A stretch of DNA of 64,000 bases from Cytobacillus gottheilii (GCF_001636345.1 NZ_KV440945.1:2557414-2621413), one strand, 5' to 3'; shown: positions 51,905 through 60,370, counted from the first letter of the stretch. Numbers and translations are program-made. Notes: generated from the sequence alone by a model not told the origin.

Positions 51905-52762
51905 TTAATTATATACAAGTTTCTGAACTTTTCGTATAGAAATTTTCCAATTTGGACCGGATTGTACATGATAAGCTTTGGCAAAAGAACCTTGATTCAG
52001 GGCAACTCCAATTTTATCAAGGGAATTTACGTACAGGAGCGGTTCTCCCAAATGACTATCTGCAAATGAGCGTCCGAAAGTCATGATGTTTTTATATATC
52101 TGTCTAGTGCCATTTTCAATGACAACTTCAAATGAATCGCCATACTCAATGCTTAATTCTTTAAACAATACGCGGTCAATATTAGACCAAAGATTTCCGA
52201 AACGAATATCAAGGATATCAATATTTCCTGTTACAGAACCGTTTGAAATTACTGCTTCTTCTGCGGGTAATTCAATAACACTTGCTGGGTCTAATTCAGG
52301 TCCAACCTGTTCGTATGTTATAACCCCAGTTGCCAATCTTGCTCCAGTGAAGGCATACACATCACGGCCGTGGAATGTATAGGATTCTCCTGAGCGCGGC
52401 AGTCTGTTTACCTTTTCATCAATCAATCTTGCTTCTTTTATGCCAATATGTTTCTTAATCTGAGTCAGTGTACCGTTATCAGGTGTGACAATATAATGGT
52501 TTGACTCTGTCTTTACTACAATCGAACGTCGGTCTGTACCGACTCCTGGATCGACAACCGACACAAAGACTGTTTCTTCTGGCCAATAAGAAATCGTTTG
52601 ATATAGACGATAAGCTCCGTCCCAAATGTTGTATTGCGGAATATCATGGGTCAAATCAAAAATACGGACCTTCGGATCAACTGATAACGCAACACCATAC
52701 ATTGCACTTACCGCTCCATCACTAATGCCAAAATCTGTTTGAATGACTAAATAATTATTCAT
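51905..52762 (-). CDS. SAM hydroxide adenosyltransferase (DUF62/SAM hydrolase)
   Basis: A 285-residue protein of the fluorinase/chlorinase fold. 'YLVIQTDFGISDGAVSAMYG' (the Asp of the T-D-F-G motif), 'FVSVVDPGVGTDRRSIVVK' (V-D-P-G-V-G-x-x-R) and 'YIVTPDNGTLT' (P-D-N-G) are the family signatures; 'SGESYTFHGRDVYAFTGA' (F-H-G-R-D) completes the water-activating D-R-H set. It converts S-adenosylmethionine and water to adenosine and methionine. ATG 52762 has GGAGG 6 bases upstream. It is the first gene behind a methionine-type T-box, together with an ECF transporter. Confidence 0.9.
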   Translation of the reverse strand: MNNYLVIQTDFGISDGAVSAMYGVALSVDPKVRIFDLTHDIPQYNIWDGAYRLYQTISYWPEETVFVSVVDPGVGTDRRSIVVKTESNHYIVTPDNGTLTQIKKHIGIKEARLIDEKVNRLPRSGESYTFHGRDVYAFTGARLATGVITYEQVGPELDPASVIELPAEEAVISNGSVTGNIDILDIRFGNLWSNIDRVLFKELSIEYGDSFEVVIENGTRQIYKNIMTFGRSFADSHLGEPLLYVNSLDKIGVALNQGSFAKAYHVQSGPNWKISIRKVQKLVYN

Positions 52763-52794
52763 TTTTTCTTCCTCCAATAGTTTATAAAATAAAA

Positions 52795-53108
52795 AACCAC
52801 GTCATTATCCATTCATCGGATAAGGACGTGGTTCTAGATCACGTGGTACCACCTTACTTCACTGCATGTTAACACATTGCAGCCTCATTCAAGTACTGAC
52901 ATAAGTCATTATACTGTGGTGTTTGTAACGAGCACCAAATCTCGCCGGAACCTAACATGCGAATGCACTTTCAGCACGGAACTCAGAGGCCATTGTTCAG
53001 ATCAGCACTTTTGCTTCTTTTCAGCTACCGAAGCTCTCTTTGTAAACTGCATAATCTTACTTTTTCTCTTCATCGTTTGTGTGAATCATTTAATTATTCG
53101 AAATATTA
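52795..53108 (-). promoter_or_regulatory. T-box riboswitch, methionine-type specifier
   Basis: On the minus strand the leader has AGAGAGCTTCGGTAGCTG (stem I, ~53038-53022), the specifier region GAACA-ATG-GCCTCTGAG with ATG at 52993-52991, the T-box AAGGTGGTACCACG (52855-52842), and a terminator hairpin AACCACGTC...GACGTGGTT with six Ts (52833-52795). The specifier alignment to known leaders (codon followed by a CTCTGAG or TTTTGAG type run) gives AUG, methionine. The T-box T-G-G-T fits a tRNA ending A-C-C-A. Uncharged tRNA-Met should switch on the SAM hydrolase/ECF operon. Confidence 0.88.
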
Positions 53109-53114
53109 TTGATG

Positions 53115-53143
53115 ATTATAGAATAGAAAAATACGTTTGGCAA
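53115..53143 (-). promoter_or_regulatory. sigma-A promoter of the T-box operon
   Basis: On the minus strand TTGCCA (53143-53138), a 17-base spacer and TATAAT (53120-53115). Transcription should start near 53108, just ahead of stem I. Confidence 0.85.
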
Positions 53144-53177
53144 GTTGTTTTTACATATTTACAAACTTTTTATATTT

Positions 53178-53678
53178 CTAATCTGTATTTTCTAAAAAAT
53201 CTTTCAGAAACCCTTCATTCCCTGTTTTCTCATAAAAATAATCAATTCCATAAAAAGAAGCAATACTCATCACAATCGTCCAGACAATAATACTGCCCGT
53301 CATCCAGATTGTGATTTGTTTGCGAGTACCCCCAAAGCTCATTGCCAGGATCACACCAAGATGGGTGCCAATTAAAATAGGGGAAACAATGGTTAAGCCA
53401 GGCAAACCATACTTTTTCCAGATACGTGCAGCACGCTGTCCTTTCTTATCTGATCCCTCTTTCCCCTTCTTCTCCTTGCGTCGCTGCAGCCAGACCTTTA
53501 CGTGATCAATCAGCAGGATCAGCAGCCAAATCGTGAGAATATTCCCGGCGAATGCCAGAATGGTGACAGGAATCGCCGGCAAGCCAACAGCAATGCCTAA
53601 TGGAATAACACCGACAACTTCCATAAAAGGCGTGGCTCCTAGTAAAAAAATAACCAAATAGGCAACAAACAAATTCAT
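53178..53678 (-). CDS. small multidrug export-like membrane protein (PF06695 type)
   Basis: A 166-residue membrane protein with four or five helices. 'FLLGATPFMEVVGVIPLGIA' (P-x-x-E) near the start and 'KKYGLPGLTIVSPILIGTHL' (a re-entrant P-I-L-x-G segment) match the family annotated as putative small multidrug exporters, related to the DedA/VTT fold. A hydrophilic basic loop (K/R/E-rich, residues ~65-85) divides two halves. The transported substrate is unknown. AGGGAGG precedes ATG. The T-box promoter starts 35 bases past its stop. Confidence 0.72.
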   Translation of the reverse strand: MNLFVAYLVIFLLGATPFMEVVGVIPLGIAVGLPAIPVTILAFAGNILTIWLLILLIDHVKVWLQRRKEKKGKEGSDKKGQRAARIWKKYGLPGLTIVSPILIGTHLGVILAMSFGGTRKQITIWMTGSIIVWTIVMSIASFYGIDYFYEKTGNEGFLKDFLENTD

Positions 53679-53784
53679 TCGTATCCTCCCTTGTTCTAGC
53701 CGGTAACTTGTTGTTCTTTATACTTACGAAGAAGATGAAAGATAGTTTCAGATTTTTATCTTCAACAACATCGTTACCTCTAGT

Positions 53785-53819
53785 AAAAAAGCTGAAACCA
53801 CTGCGGCTTCAGCTTTTTT
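53785..53819 (-). terminator. terminator of the 37-residue gene
   Basis: AAAAAAGCTGAA pairs with TTCAGCTTTTTT around an 11-base loop; T-runs on both strands. It lies 9 bases beyond the stop of the small gene at 53828 on the minus strand. Confidence 0.85.
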
Positions 53820-53827
53820 GCAAATAT

Positions 53828-53941
53828 CTATTTCGATTTTCGCTTTCTTAATTCTTTCTTTATAGCAGGAACCACTTGCTCTTTAATGGCTTTTTTCACC
53901 TTAGGATCATCGAGCAGCTTTTTTACTTTTTTTAGAACCAT
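53828..53941 (-). CDS. 37-residue highly basic peptide
   Basis: A short frame with a strong AGAGGAGG site 8 bases before ATG and its own terminator. The peptide has about fifteen Lys/Arg residues spread over an amphipathic helix (starts M-V-L-K-K-V-K-K-L-L and ends K-K-E-L-R-K-R-K-S-K). I do not recognise it. It could be a small DNA/RNA-binding or membrane-active peptide. The remaining 278 bases up to the next gene show no further frame or motif. Confidence 0.65.
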   Translation of the reverse strand: MVLKKVKKLLDDPKVKKAIKEQVVPAIKKELRKRKSK

Positions 53942-54219
53942 GTAATAAACCTCCTCTATCACTCATCTATTCCCGATTTTTATTATTTTATAACCAAAGA
54001 CCTTACTATGCTTTGCGATAGATAAAAAATTAATATTTTCTTACTCAATTTTATGTTCGCACTCCTTATCCTCTATTTATATAGTTATTATCTTATAAAT
54101 TTTAGAATTTAATTGTATTTTCCTGGTATTTATATGACAATTATATCGTAAAGGCTGGGAGTCTAAATGCTCTTTGGCAAAAAATTAATCTCCTTATTTT
54201 TCAAATAAAAGGTAGGGTT

Positions 54220-54666
54220 GTGATTAAAATCAAAACAATGAATGTGTTTAAAGGTCTAATATTTGGTGTGGTCTTTTCAATTGCTGCTGCATTCTTATTT
54301 ATGCTGTTTGGACAGACAATGGCTGGTGGAGTAACGTCCTTTTGGGGTGAAAGCTGGTTATATTTTTCTGTCTTGATTCCCTTCTCTATCACTTTTCCCA
54401 TATTAAGCGTATATTTTCATAATAAAAAAAATGTGTCAAACAAAAAACTTTGGCAGATCAGCGCTATATGTGCCTTTCTTGTATCCTTATTCAGCGGAAC
54501 GATCGGTGCCATTTTTGGCGAAATGATCGTAAGAGGCGGAATCGAATTCATCAACATTGAAGGGACACTTGTATGGGGTCCGATTTATGCGATCATTTTG
54601 CTGCCAGTTACGATTCCATTTGCGAGGTTATTGATAGGGTTTGTTTATAGGATGGTAAATAAGTAA
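54220..54666 (+). CDS. uncharacterised four-helix membrane protein
   Basis: A 148-residue protein with four hydrophobic helices at about residues 8-30, 40-60, 75-98 and 115-140. No known motif; 'GTIGAIFGEMIVRGGIEFIN' is a distinctive central segment. Start GTG 54220 follows AGGTAGGG; an internal ATG (codon 7) is an alternative. Stands alone between short intergenic spaces. Confidence 0.6.
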   Translation: MIKIKTMNVFKGLIFGVVFSIAAAFLFMLFGQTMAGGVTSFWGESWLYFSVLIPFSITFPILSVYFHNKKNVSNKKLWQISAICAFLVSLFSGTIGAIFGEMIVRGGIEFINIEGTLVWGPIYAIILLPVTIPFARLLIGFVYRMVNK

Positions 54667-54783
54667 TCTATTAATCAATTTTTAGAATAGAATTAAACAT
54701 TCTACTAAAAACACATCTAAATTCCTTAATGGGGCAAGGATGTTAAGACAATGAAGGATATAAATAAAGGTTAATAATAAAAC

Positions 54784-54817
54784 AAAACGCTCAGAGAAAA
54801 TTCAGAGCGTTTTTTCT
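54784..54817 (-). terminator. hairpin terminator of the 144-codon membrane gene
   Basis: AACGCTC pairs with GAGCGTT with a 12-base loop; T-run on plus strand, A-rich on the other with TTTTGTTTTA following on the minus strand. Likely bidirectional. Confidence 0.75.
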
Positions 54818-54856
54818 TTACCGTCCCTAATAAATCTAAATTCGGGCGAAGCATTC

Positions 54857-55291
54857 TTATACGGGATGACTCACCGATCCATCATCACCTGACATCCCAA
54901 CAAAATTAATAAGCAGTATGTACAATGGATATAGAATTAATCCTCCGATCGCTATTAGACCAGAGCCAGGATTAGGATAATCTCCACCATACGTTACAGG
55001 AAACAAAGTAGCGAAACTGTATACAAAAAGGACAAAGTAAGGCACCCATAGGATGACCGTCCAGTAATTTCCCTTTCTGCCATTCAGCCACTTATTGGTT
55101 AATAAATATAGAAGAATTGTACCCGCAACGATCTCAACAAGACTTATGATGCCTGACAAGGTGGTTACCATAGATATCTCCAAATTTGTTAATCTGCTAA
55201 TTCTATAAACATTTAACATAAGTTCTAAAGGAACAAAGACCATAAATGCATAAATTATACTCACAACATTTAACCTTAAAAAATAGTTCAA
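54857..55291 (-). CDS. uncharacterised membrane protein
   Basis: A 144-residue protein with four hydrophobic helices (~8-26, 38-62, 76-96, 112-132). No family recognised. The C-terminal tail 'MSGDDGSVSHPV' is hydrophilic. Start TTG 55291 has GGGGG 8 bases upstream. It follows the VOC gene by 35 bases on the opposite side, reading away from it in the same direction, so it may be a separate unit. Confidence 0.55.
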   Translation of the reverse strand: MNYFLRLNVVSIIYAFMVFVPLELMLNVYRISRLTNLEISMVTTLSGIISLVEIVAGTILLYLLTNKWLNGRKGNYWTVILWVPYFVLFVYSFATLFPVTYGGDYPNPGSGLIAIGGLILYPLYILLINFVGMSGDDGSVSHPV

Positions 55292-55326
55292 TTACGATGC
55301 CCCCAATGATGTATCATACATAATTT

Positions 55327-55701
55327 TCATCGATGCTGATCAATTAAAATAGGGTTCCCATCTGGGTCTTCCAGTGTAATGAATGCCGGTCCTTCTGTTG
55401 ATTCATCAGCTTCTTTTATAACCCGTATTCCCTTTTCTTTCAATTCTTTTTGCAATTCACGCACATCTGTAAAATGTTCAAGATTTTCAGCATTGCCATC
55501 CCAGCCTGGATTAAAAGTCAGAAGGTTTTTCTCAAACATTCCTTGAAAAAGCCCTATCACAGTATGTTCATTTTTCATGATCAGCCAATTTTGACTTATG
55601 TCTCCTCCTAGAGTTTTAAATCCCAAAGCTTCGTAAAATTCCTTTGATACATGTATATCTTTAACATTCAAACTCACAGAAAATGCTCCAAGTTTCATCA
55701 T
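55327..55701 (-). CDS. VOC-family (glyoxalase/bleomycin-resistance-like) protein
   Basis: A 124-residue protein with the paired beta-alpha-beta-beta-beta units of vicinal-oxygen-chelate proteins: 'AFSVSLNVKDIHVSKEFYEA', 'LGFKTLGGDISQNWLIMKNE', then 'EHFTDVRELQKELKEKGIRV' and 'PAFITLEDPDGNPILIDQH' (D-P-D-G-N). It may bind metal and act on a small thiol or aromatic compound; the exact role is unknown. ATG-ATG start with GGAG 7 bases upstream. Confidence 0.8.
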   Translation of the reverse strand: MMKLGAFSVSLNVKDIHVSKEFYEALGFKTLGGDISQNWLIMKNEHTVIGLFQGMFEKNLLTFNPGWDGNAENLEHFTDVRELQKELKEKGIRVIKEADESTEGPAFITLEDPDGNPILIDQHR

Positions 55702-55723
55702 AAAGTCTCCTTTCGCGTATTTT

Positions 55724-56272
55724 TTATTTATTAAGAATCCCTTCCACTTTTAACACAAAACGATCAAACTTCTCTTCTGCCTCCGCTCGGCGTGTTGCCA
55801 AACAAATTAAGGGATAGCTAGGACAAATCTGCAGTAGCTTCTGTTCCTCGACAGGCAGATAACAGTCAATTCTTACCTCCCACTCCCCTTGCTCGTTCTT
55901 ATAGGCAACCGCTTTATATTCACTATTCATATCTCGATTGTAATCAATATGCCAATGACGCCCAATCAGATGTTCTTCTATCTCTTTCGCATAATCACTA
56001 TATACAGTAGTGATCCAAACAAGTTCCATTTGCTCCGTTACTAAGTCGGCAGGAATAGGAGCATTACTAGGCAACTCTTCATGATCATAAACGATACCCG
56101 CAAGAAAATAAGCTAAGTCCTTTTTTGCGGTAAGAATAGCTTCCTTTTTTGTCTTGCCAAGGCTTTTATAATGCTTCCATCCCGTCTCAGGATACAATGT
56201 CGGAAAATGAACGCCATAACCTTCTTTATTTTTCATAATAAATGCTGGGTAAACCGCGCTTTCAAAAGCCAT
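55724..56272 (-). CDS. HicB-like domain protein
   Basis: A 182-residue protein. Residues 1-70 read like the HicB antitoxin's RNase-H-like fold: 'YPAFIMKNKEGYGVHFPTLY', 'LGKTKKEAILTAKKDLAYFL' and 'PSNAPIP'. In place of a DNA-binding domain it has about 100 residues unlike standard HicB ('VWITTVYSDYAKEIEEHLIG', 'WEVRIDCYLPVEEQKLLQIC'). No HicA toxin gene (about 60 codons) is adjacent. It may be an orphan antitoxin or have another role. ATG 56272 is assumed; the GTG at 56281 is also open, and neither has a clear ribosome binding site. Confidence 0.6.
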   Translation of the reverse strand: MAFESAVYPAFIMKNKEGYGVHFPTLYPETGWKHYKSLGKTKKEAILTAKKDLAYFLAGIVYDHEELPSNAPIPADLVTEQMELVWITTVYSDYAKEIEEHLIGRHWHIDYNRDMNSEYKAVAYKNEQGEWEVRIDCYLPVEEQKLLQICPSYPLICLATRRAEAEEKFDRFVLKVEGILNK

Positions 56273-56312
56273 ATGTACCACACCACACTATCTAAATTTA
56301 CAACACAGCTGA

Positions 56313-56684
56313 TTACTGTTTCCAGACTAGAGGAACATTTACAAGTACATAATCCCCTGTCCACATTTGAGTAGAAGCAATTAGTGTTTTATCCTTTTTT
56401 TCAAAGAAAAGACCATTGCCGTCGTAATTGCGAAATTTCCATTCTTTCTCTTGAATCATATCCTTTATTTTTTCATTGGCCATTCCTTTGTCCTTCTTAG
56501 TCATATACCATTCATTTTTTTGATCAGCGCCTATTTTTATCATATCTTTATACTGTAAAGAATCTATGACTTCTTTCTTGCTCATCGTATCAATGGGCAA
56601 TGCAGGATAATAGAATTTACTATTTATAGCAATAATGAGTAAAATGATTCCTATTGTGCCAGCGATTATAAGCCATTTTTTCAC
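56313..56684 (-). CDS. membrane-anchored uncharacterised protein
   Basis: A 123-residue protein with one N-terminal helix (residues ~4-23) and an outside domain of about 100 residues rich in K, D and aromatic residues ('YKDMIKIGADQKNEWYMTKK', 'WKFRNYDGNGLFFEKKDKT'). No family recognised. Start GTG 56684 has GGGGAG 5 bases upstream. Confidence 0.6.
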   Translation of the reverse strand: MKKWLIIAGTIGIILLIIAINSKFYYPALPIDTMSKKEVIDSLQYKDMIKIGADQKNEWYMTKKDKGMANEKIKDMIQEKEWKFRNYDGNGLFFEKKDKTLIASTQMWTGDYVLVNVPLVWKQ

Positions 56685-56836
56685 ACGTTCTCCCCTTTTC
56701 CAACACCACGATACTATTTCTATAACTTGGGAATAAACTCCTCCTATTGAAGAGCATAAACCTAGTTAGAAAAGTTGTTGTTTCTCTGGATCTCAACATA
56801 TTATGTACAGAAAACAAACCGTTACCGAATTACACC

Positions 56837-57529
56837 TTAAGTTGAACCAAGAAATTCTGTCTGCAATTCTGTTTCTTTTAATGGAAATTCTACTGCATAA
56901 GCCTTTGCACTAGCTCTTGAACTCACAATCTTCGTAAATTCCTGTCCTATATAATGAAGTGCAACGCCATCATCAGCAGCAACCCCTGGTTTAATTTTGG
57001 CAGCTGAAATAAGCTGATGATATGACGGTCTTCTTTCTGCTTCTCCATCATAATGCGGACAATTGCTTCCCTGTAAAAAACCGAGACATGTCAATGGTTC
57101 CAGTCCGTCTCCATAGGAGTCCGTAACTCCTTCTTCAAACCAGCAGATCGAGCCTGCACTAATTCCAGCTAAGATGGTTCCTTGTTCCCAAGCTTCTTTC
57201 ATCACCAGATCTAATCCCCATTCTTTCCATAAGACCAATAAGTTTTTTGTATTACCGCCGCCAACATAAATAATATCTTTTTCCAGTAAAAAACCTGCTA
57301 AATCCCTAGTTGGCGGTTTGAATAAGGAAAGATGAGAAGGTTCACAATTCATTTGTTCAAAAAACTGATAAAATCTTGAAGTATAACTGTCAGAGTCACC
57401 ACTGGCTGTCGGAACGAAACAGATTTTAGGTTTCGATTTATTTGATTGATTCAATATGTAAGAATCTAAGAGTGGATTATCCGGTTCCATAGAGAACCCG
57501 CCTCCTCCAAGGGCGATGATTTGTTTCAT
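56837..57529 (-). CDS. peptidase E (S51 family)
   Basis: A 230-residue cytosolic peptidase. 'IALGGGGFSMEPDNPLLDSY' is the N-terminal glycine loop, 'IIYVGGGNTKNLLVLW' (G-G-G-N-T) follows, and 'LAGISAGSICWFEEGVTDS' carries the nucleophile Ser (G-x-S-A-G-S). 'YHQLISAAKIKPGVAADDG' supplies the His region and D-D-G. The family (E. coli PepE, B. subtilis YgaJ) cleaves N-terminal Asp-X dipeptides. GGAGG lies 9 bases before ATG. Confidence 0.88.
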   Translation of the reverse strand: MKQIIALGGGGFSMEPDNPLLDSYILNQSNKSKPKICFVPTASGDSDSYTSRFYQFFEQMNCEPSHLSLFKPPTRDLAGFLLEKDIIYVGGGNTKNLLVLWKEWGLDLVMKEAWEQGTILAGISAGSICWFEEGVTDSYGDGLEPLTCLGFLQGSNCPHYDGEAERRPSYHQLISAAKIKPGVAADDGVALHYIGQEFTKIVSSRASAKAYAVEFPLKETELQTEFLGST

Positions 57530-57596
57530 TTATATCACACCTCCAGTAGATTAATAATTTACATTGCTTTGCAATTAATTATGAGAGCTGCTGTGT

Positions 57597-57824
57597 CTAT
57601 ATTTTATAGATAACCTTCCCGTCTTCTTTTCCTTTTTCACTATGTATTTGAATGTTCACTTCATTAAAATCGACCCTGCACGGTAAATGATTTTCTAAAG
57701 ATTTTACCACCTTCTGATCCGGTGTCGCGTAGCCAATATTGATGTTATTCGCCAAGTAAGGTACCATATCAGAATACAAAGAATCGACCCATTCCTCGAC
57801 TTCATACTCAGAATCAAAAATCAT
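57597..57824 (-). CDS. uncharacterised 75-residue protein
   Basis: A small acidic protein ('FDSEYEVEEWVDSLYSDMVP', ending K-V-I-Y-K-I). No family recognised; secondary structure reads as helix followed by strands. AAGAAG lies 7 bases before ATG. It is separated by about 65 bases from the peptidase gene downstream. Confidence 0.5.
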   Translation of the reverse strand: MIFDSEYEVEEWVDSLYSDMVPYLANNINIGYATPDQKVVKSLENHLPCRVDFNEVNIQIHSEKGKEDGKVIYKI

Positions 57825-57911
57825 ACGATCTTCTTTATAACCTCCACTTATCCAATTAACATGCTGGATGGAAATACCTCCTTACCTTTTGAATCTAGAA
57901 CTTGTTAAATT

Positions 57912-58076
57912 TCATTTCTTTTTCCTTCTCGCCTTAATATAATATACTGGGCCAGCTACACAAATAAGCCCAATACCATTCATAATAAAGTTACCTACCT
58001 TGCCAAATTGATCCACAGTTAGAGCAAACAAGAAACTGCCAAACAAAATAAGTATTACAGAAAAAAATACTCGCAT
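57912..58076 (-). CDS. 54-residue two-helix membrane peptide
   Basis: A short frame beginning M-R-V-F-F-S-V-I-L-I-L, with two hydrophobic segments (residues ~3-18 and ~28-46) and a basic tail R-R-K-K-K. AGGAG lies 7 bases before ATG. No family recognised. Confidence 0.6.
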   Translation of the reverse strand: MRVFFSVILILFGSFLFALTVDQFGKVGNFIMNGIGLICVAGPVYYIKARRKKK

Positions 58077-58267
58077 TCTTCACTCCTTCTTTTCTACCTA
58101 ATTATAAAAGTGGTTTTTAACAGCACAGAAAGTGTTGATTCCTTAAATGAAAATGTAATACGATATTTATTTATTCAAGTGAACGTATTGTTAAAAAATG
58201 TTCGTTGATCCTTTTATAAATCACTCAATTATTAAAAACAGATCTGCAAATGAAAAGAGGTTAAACC

Positions 58268-58501
58268 ATGGAAATTAGATGGAAAGTGGAAGATTTTATT
58301 TTTGATAGTCTAAGAGAAGCTGAAGTTTGAGCGCACTCGTTATCAAATCAATTAATGCTTGAGGGAATAAATGGATATCAAACACCTGACGAAAAAATTG
58401 CTTTTGCGTTAGCATTTTATCTTGCTAGTGTTCCCAAAAATATTGTTCATACTGATTATGATGGCCAAATTTATAAGGTATGGTACAGTGTAAATTTATA
58501 A
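58268..58501 (+). pseudogene. 77-residue small gene broken by an in-frame TGA
   Basis: ATG 58268 with AAAGAGG upstream opens a frame of 20 codons (M-E-I-R-W-K-V-E-D-F...) ending at TGA 58328-58330. In the same frame it continues for 56 codons ('NQLMLEGINGYQTPDEKIAF' is part) and stops at 58499. The second part has clear coding character. A single base change would restore one 77-residue protein. Function is not recognised. Confidence 0.65.
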
Positions 58502-58531
58502 AATTCACTTCTCTGCTAATCTTATATCTGA

Positions 58532-58743
58532 CTATAAAATGAATGTTACAATGATTAAAGCCATTACAACAACAAGTAACAGAATTCCTGCACCCTTCCA
58601 CCCTAAGCTTCTAACTAATTCATGGAGATTCCCACTGTATGCACTATTTATAGAATCGTTCATGATACCAGTTGGATTGGCTGCATTTCCTGCTGTCTTA
58701 ACCGCTCTCTTTTTTGTTCCACTGTTTCTTCTTGGTTTTTCAT
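58532..58743 (-). pseudogene. DUF6366-family small membrane protein, frameshifted
   Basis: The C-terminal part ('NPTGIMNDSINSAYSGNLHE' then 'LVRSLGWKGAGILLL') is a clear DUF6366 match with one membrane helix. The N-terminal part of such proteins (K-R-E-R-L-R-Q-x-E-M type) is found in another frame: ATG 58743, with GAGGTG 8 bases upstream, reads M-K-N-Q-E-E-T-V-E-Q-K-R-E-R-L-R-Q-Q-E-M and then runs off. One missing base near 58684 would join them. The alternative in-frame start at GTG 58753 gives an unnatural N-terminus. Confidence 0.65.
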
Positions 58744-58818
58744 CTCGACACACCTCACAATTTTTCTGAAAATCAGTTGTTTCATCTGTTTCCTTTCTCT
58801 TAACGTGTTTGAATGAGT

Positions 58819-59130
58819 CTAACTTACTGCAGACTGGAGATTTACTAAGCGATAGAGCGATAACAATACGACAATAAATAGGATGATCATGATTAAAGCG
58901 CCCTTCCGATCAGTAGACCAAAGCCTAATAATTCTCTTAACTAAAAGTAAAAATATAACGATGGCACTAATAATGGAAAGTAAATAATAATCTACAGAGA
59001 CACTTACCCAAAAAGTGATAAAGCAAAAAACAATCAGAAGTTCAAATAGAAGCTTACTAGGATTATTTTTCATTTCTTTTTTTATCGTTTTCAGCTTTAT
59101 TAAAGCGATCGATAAAAAAATTCCTATCAT
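58819..59130 (-). CDS. uncharacterised membrane protein
   Basis: A 103-residue protein with three or four hydrophobic helices separated by basic loops ('IKLKTIKKEMKNNPSK', 'VKRIIRLWSTDRKG'). No family recognised. The ribosome binding site is weak (GAAAGC), so the start is uncertain. Confidence 0.5.
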   Translation of the reverse strand: MIGIFLSIALIKLKTIKKEMKNNPSKLLFELLIVFCFITFWVSVSVDYYLLSIISAIVIFLLLVKRIIRLWSTDRKGALIMIILFIVVLLSLYRLVNLQSAVS

Positions 59131-59454
59131 AATAAAAAAGCTTTCAACATTGCCATCACCGCTTTCTAAATAAGAAATGAAATACTATATCAATCAACTT
59201 AACCATTCTATCTATGGACTTCCATATTTAGAGCCATGCGGAACAGCATTCTTCCTTGCAGACAAATGCAGAAATTCTCCATCATAAAAATAGCCGTTTA
59301 CACATATTTGCTAAATATTCAATTATCTTGATTATAACAGAAATATCCATAATTTTGCATAATAAAGAGCCGCCAAAGAAAGGATGGCAGCTGCAGAAAA
59401 CATTATTCTTTTAACATAGAGTTAAAGCAATTTTAGTTAACAAGAGTGCTATCT
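59131..59454. other. spacer without a clear gene
   Basis: AT-rich. On the minus strand, 59296-59214 reads as a coding-like fragment without start ('GEFLHLSARKNAVPHGSKYG') ending at a stop, possibly a remnant. Nothing else is visible. Confidence 0.4.
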
Positions 59455-59616
59455 CTAGATTTCTCTTTTAAAGTAATAAACAGTCCCATTCACACCAGCA
59501 AGTTCCCATCCTTCTCTGCCCAGAGTATTCAACTTCTCAGTTATGATATCTTCAAAGTTAGTACCGTTTCTTAATTGAATTTGAATATTTTCTACCATGT
59601 ATTCATACCGTTTCAC
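59455..59616 (-). CDS. 53-residue DUF4177-like protein
   Basis: A short frame with GAGGAGG 7 bases before GTG. It reads M-K-R-Y-E-Y-M-V-E-N, then 'KLNTLGREGWELAGVNGTVY' and ends Y-F-K-R-E-I, the pattern of DUF4177 (K-x-Y-E-Y-K ... L-N-x-L-G-x-E-G-W-E-L-V-x-V ... F-K-R). Function unknown. Confidence 0.75.
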   Translation of the reverse strand: MKRYEYMVENIQIQLRNGTNFEDIITEKLNTLGREGWELAGVNGTVYYFKREI

Positions 59617-59871
59617 TTTTTGGCCTCCTCTTTTCTCTTTACTACCCTAAGCTAACTTGGAACTCCTGCTTTTGCTGATTCAAGTTACAACCAAGCAAAT
59701 ATAATTGAATTTGTTCTCTTTTTTCTACTAAAATTTTGTTATGTTTAAATCTCCTTGAGACAATTCTTAAAGTAGGAACAAGGATAATATTAGATATTTG
59801 TCACACCTAAATATTTTCCCAGGTACAAAAAACGATATTATAGAGTTTTCGTAAGTATACTTTTTATTACA

Positions 59872-60243
59872 TTATAACTCGCTAAACACCGACTTCATTT
59901 CATCCGGAACAATGGTAACATTCTGAATCTCATATTCTTTATTTGGTGTTAAGTTTAACAAAACCATTTCTCCATTAGTGAATTCTAATAATTGATAGGT
60001 TTTGAAGCTTGTTCCAGAACTCATCATTTCATTAACTTTCTTTAATGTATCTTCCGGTATTGCATCTATTCTTTCCTCAGTCATAAGATTCCTTGCATCA
60101 GCATAACGTTCCATTCTAACTGCTTCTTTGAAATCAAAACCGACATCAACAGGACCTAATCTTTGCGCCTCAATATAGAAAAGAATTCCTAACGTAAGAT
60201 TTAGTAATACAGACAGGACGATGATAATATTTTTTGTTTTCAT
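59872..60243 (-). CDS. signal-anchored uncharacterised protein
   Basis: A 123-residue protein with an N-terminal helix (residues ~5-22) and an exported domain ('DFKEAVRMERYADARNLMTE', 'LLEFTNGEMVLLNLTPNKEY'). The exported part looks like a small NTF2/cystatin-like fold, but no family is recognised. GGGGG lies 8-9 bases before ATG. Its start region is divergent from the lipoprotein gene at 60371. Confidence 0.6.
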   Translation of the reverse strand: MKTKNIIIVLSVLLNLTLGILFYIEAQRLGPVDVGFDFKEAVRMERYADARNLMTEERIDAIPEDTLKKVNEMMSSGTSFKTYQLLEFTNGEMVLLNLTPNKEYEIQNVTIVPDEMKSVFSEL

Positions 60244-60370
60244 ACATTATTTCCCCCACTAGTCAATTCTAGATCTTTTTTATGGATATTTTGTAATAGC
60301 TATCATTAAGTGATTATATATATTATAATAATATCAGAATTTTCCAATTTAAAGAAGGAGTGACTATCTT

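Noticed and set aside
59214..59296. Coding-like fragment on the minus strand
   Set aside because: No start codon between the preceding stop and the fragment, and no family recognised; recorded as a possible remnant only.
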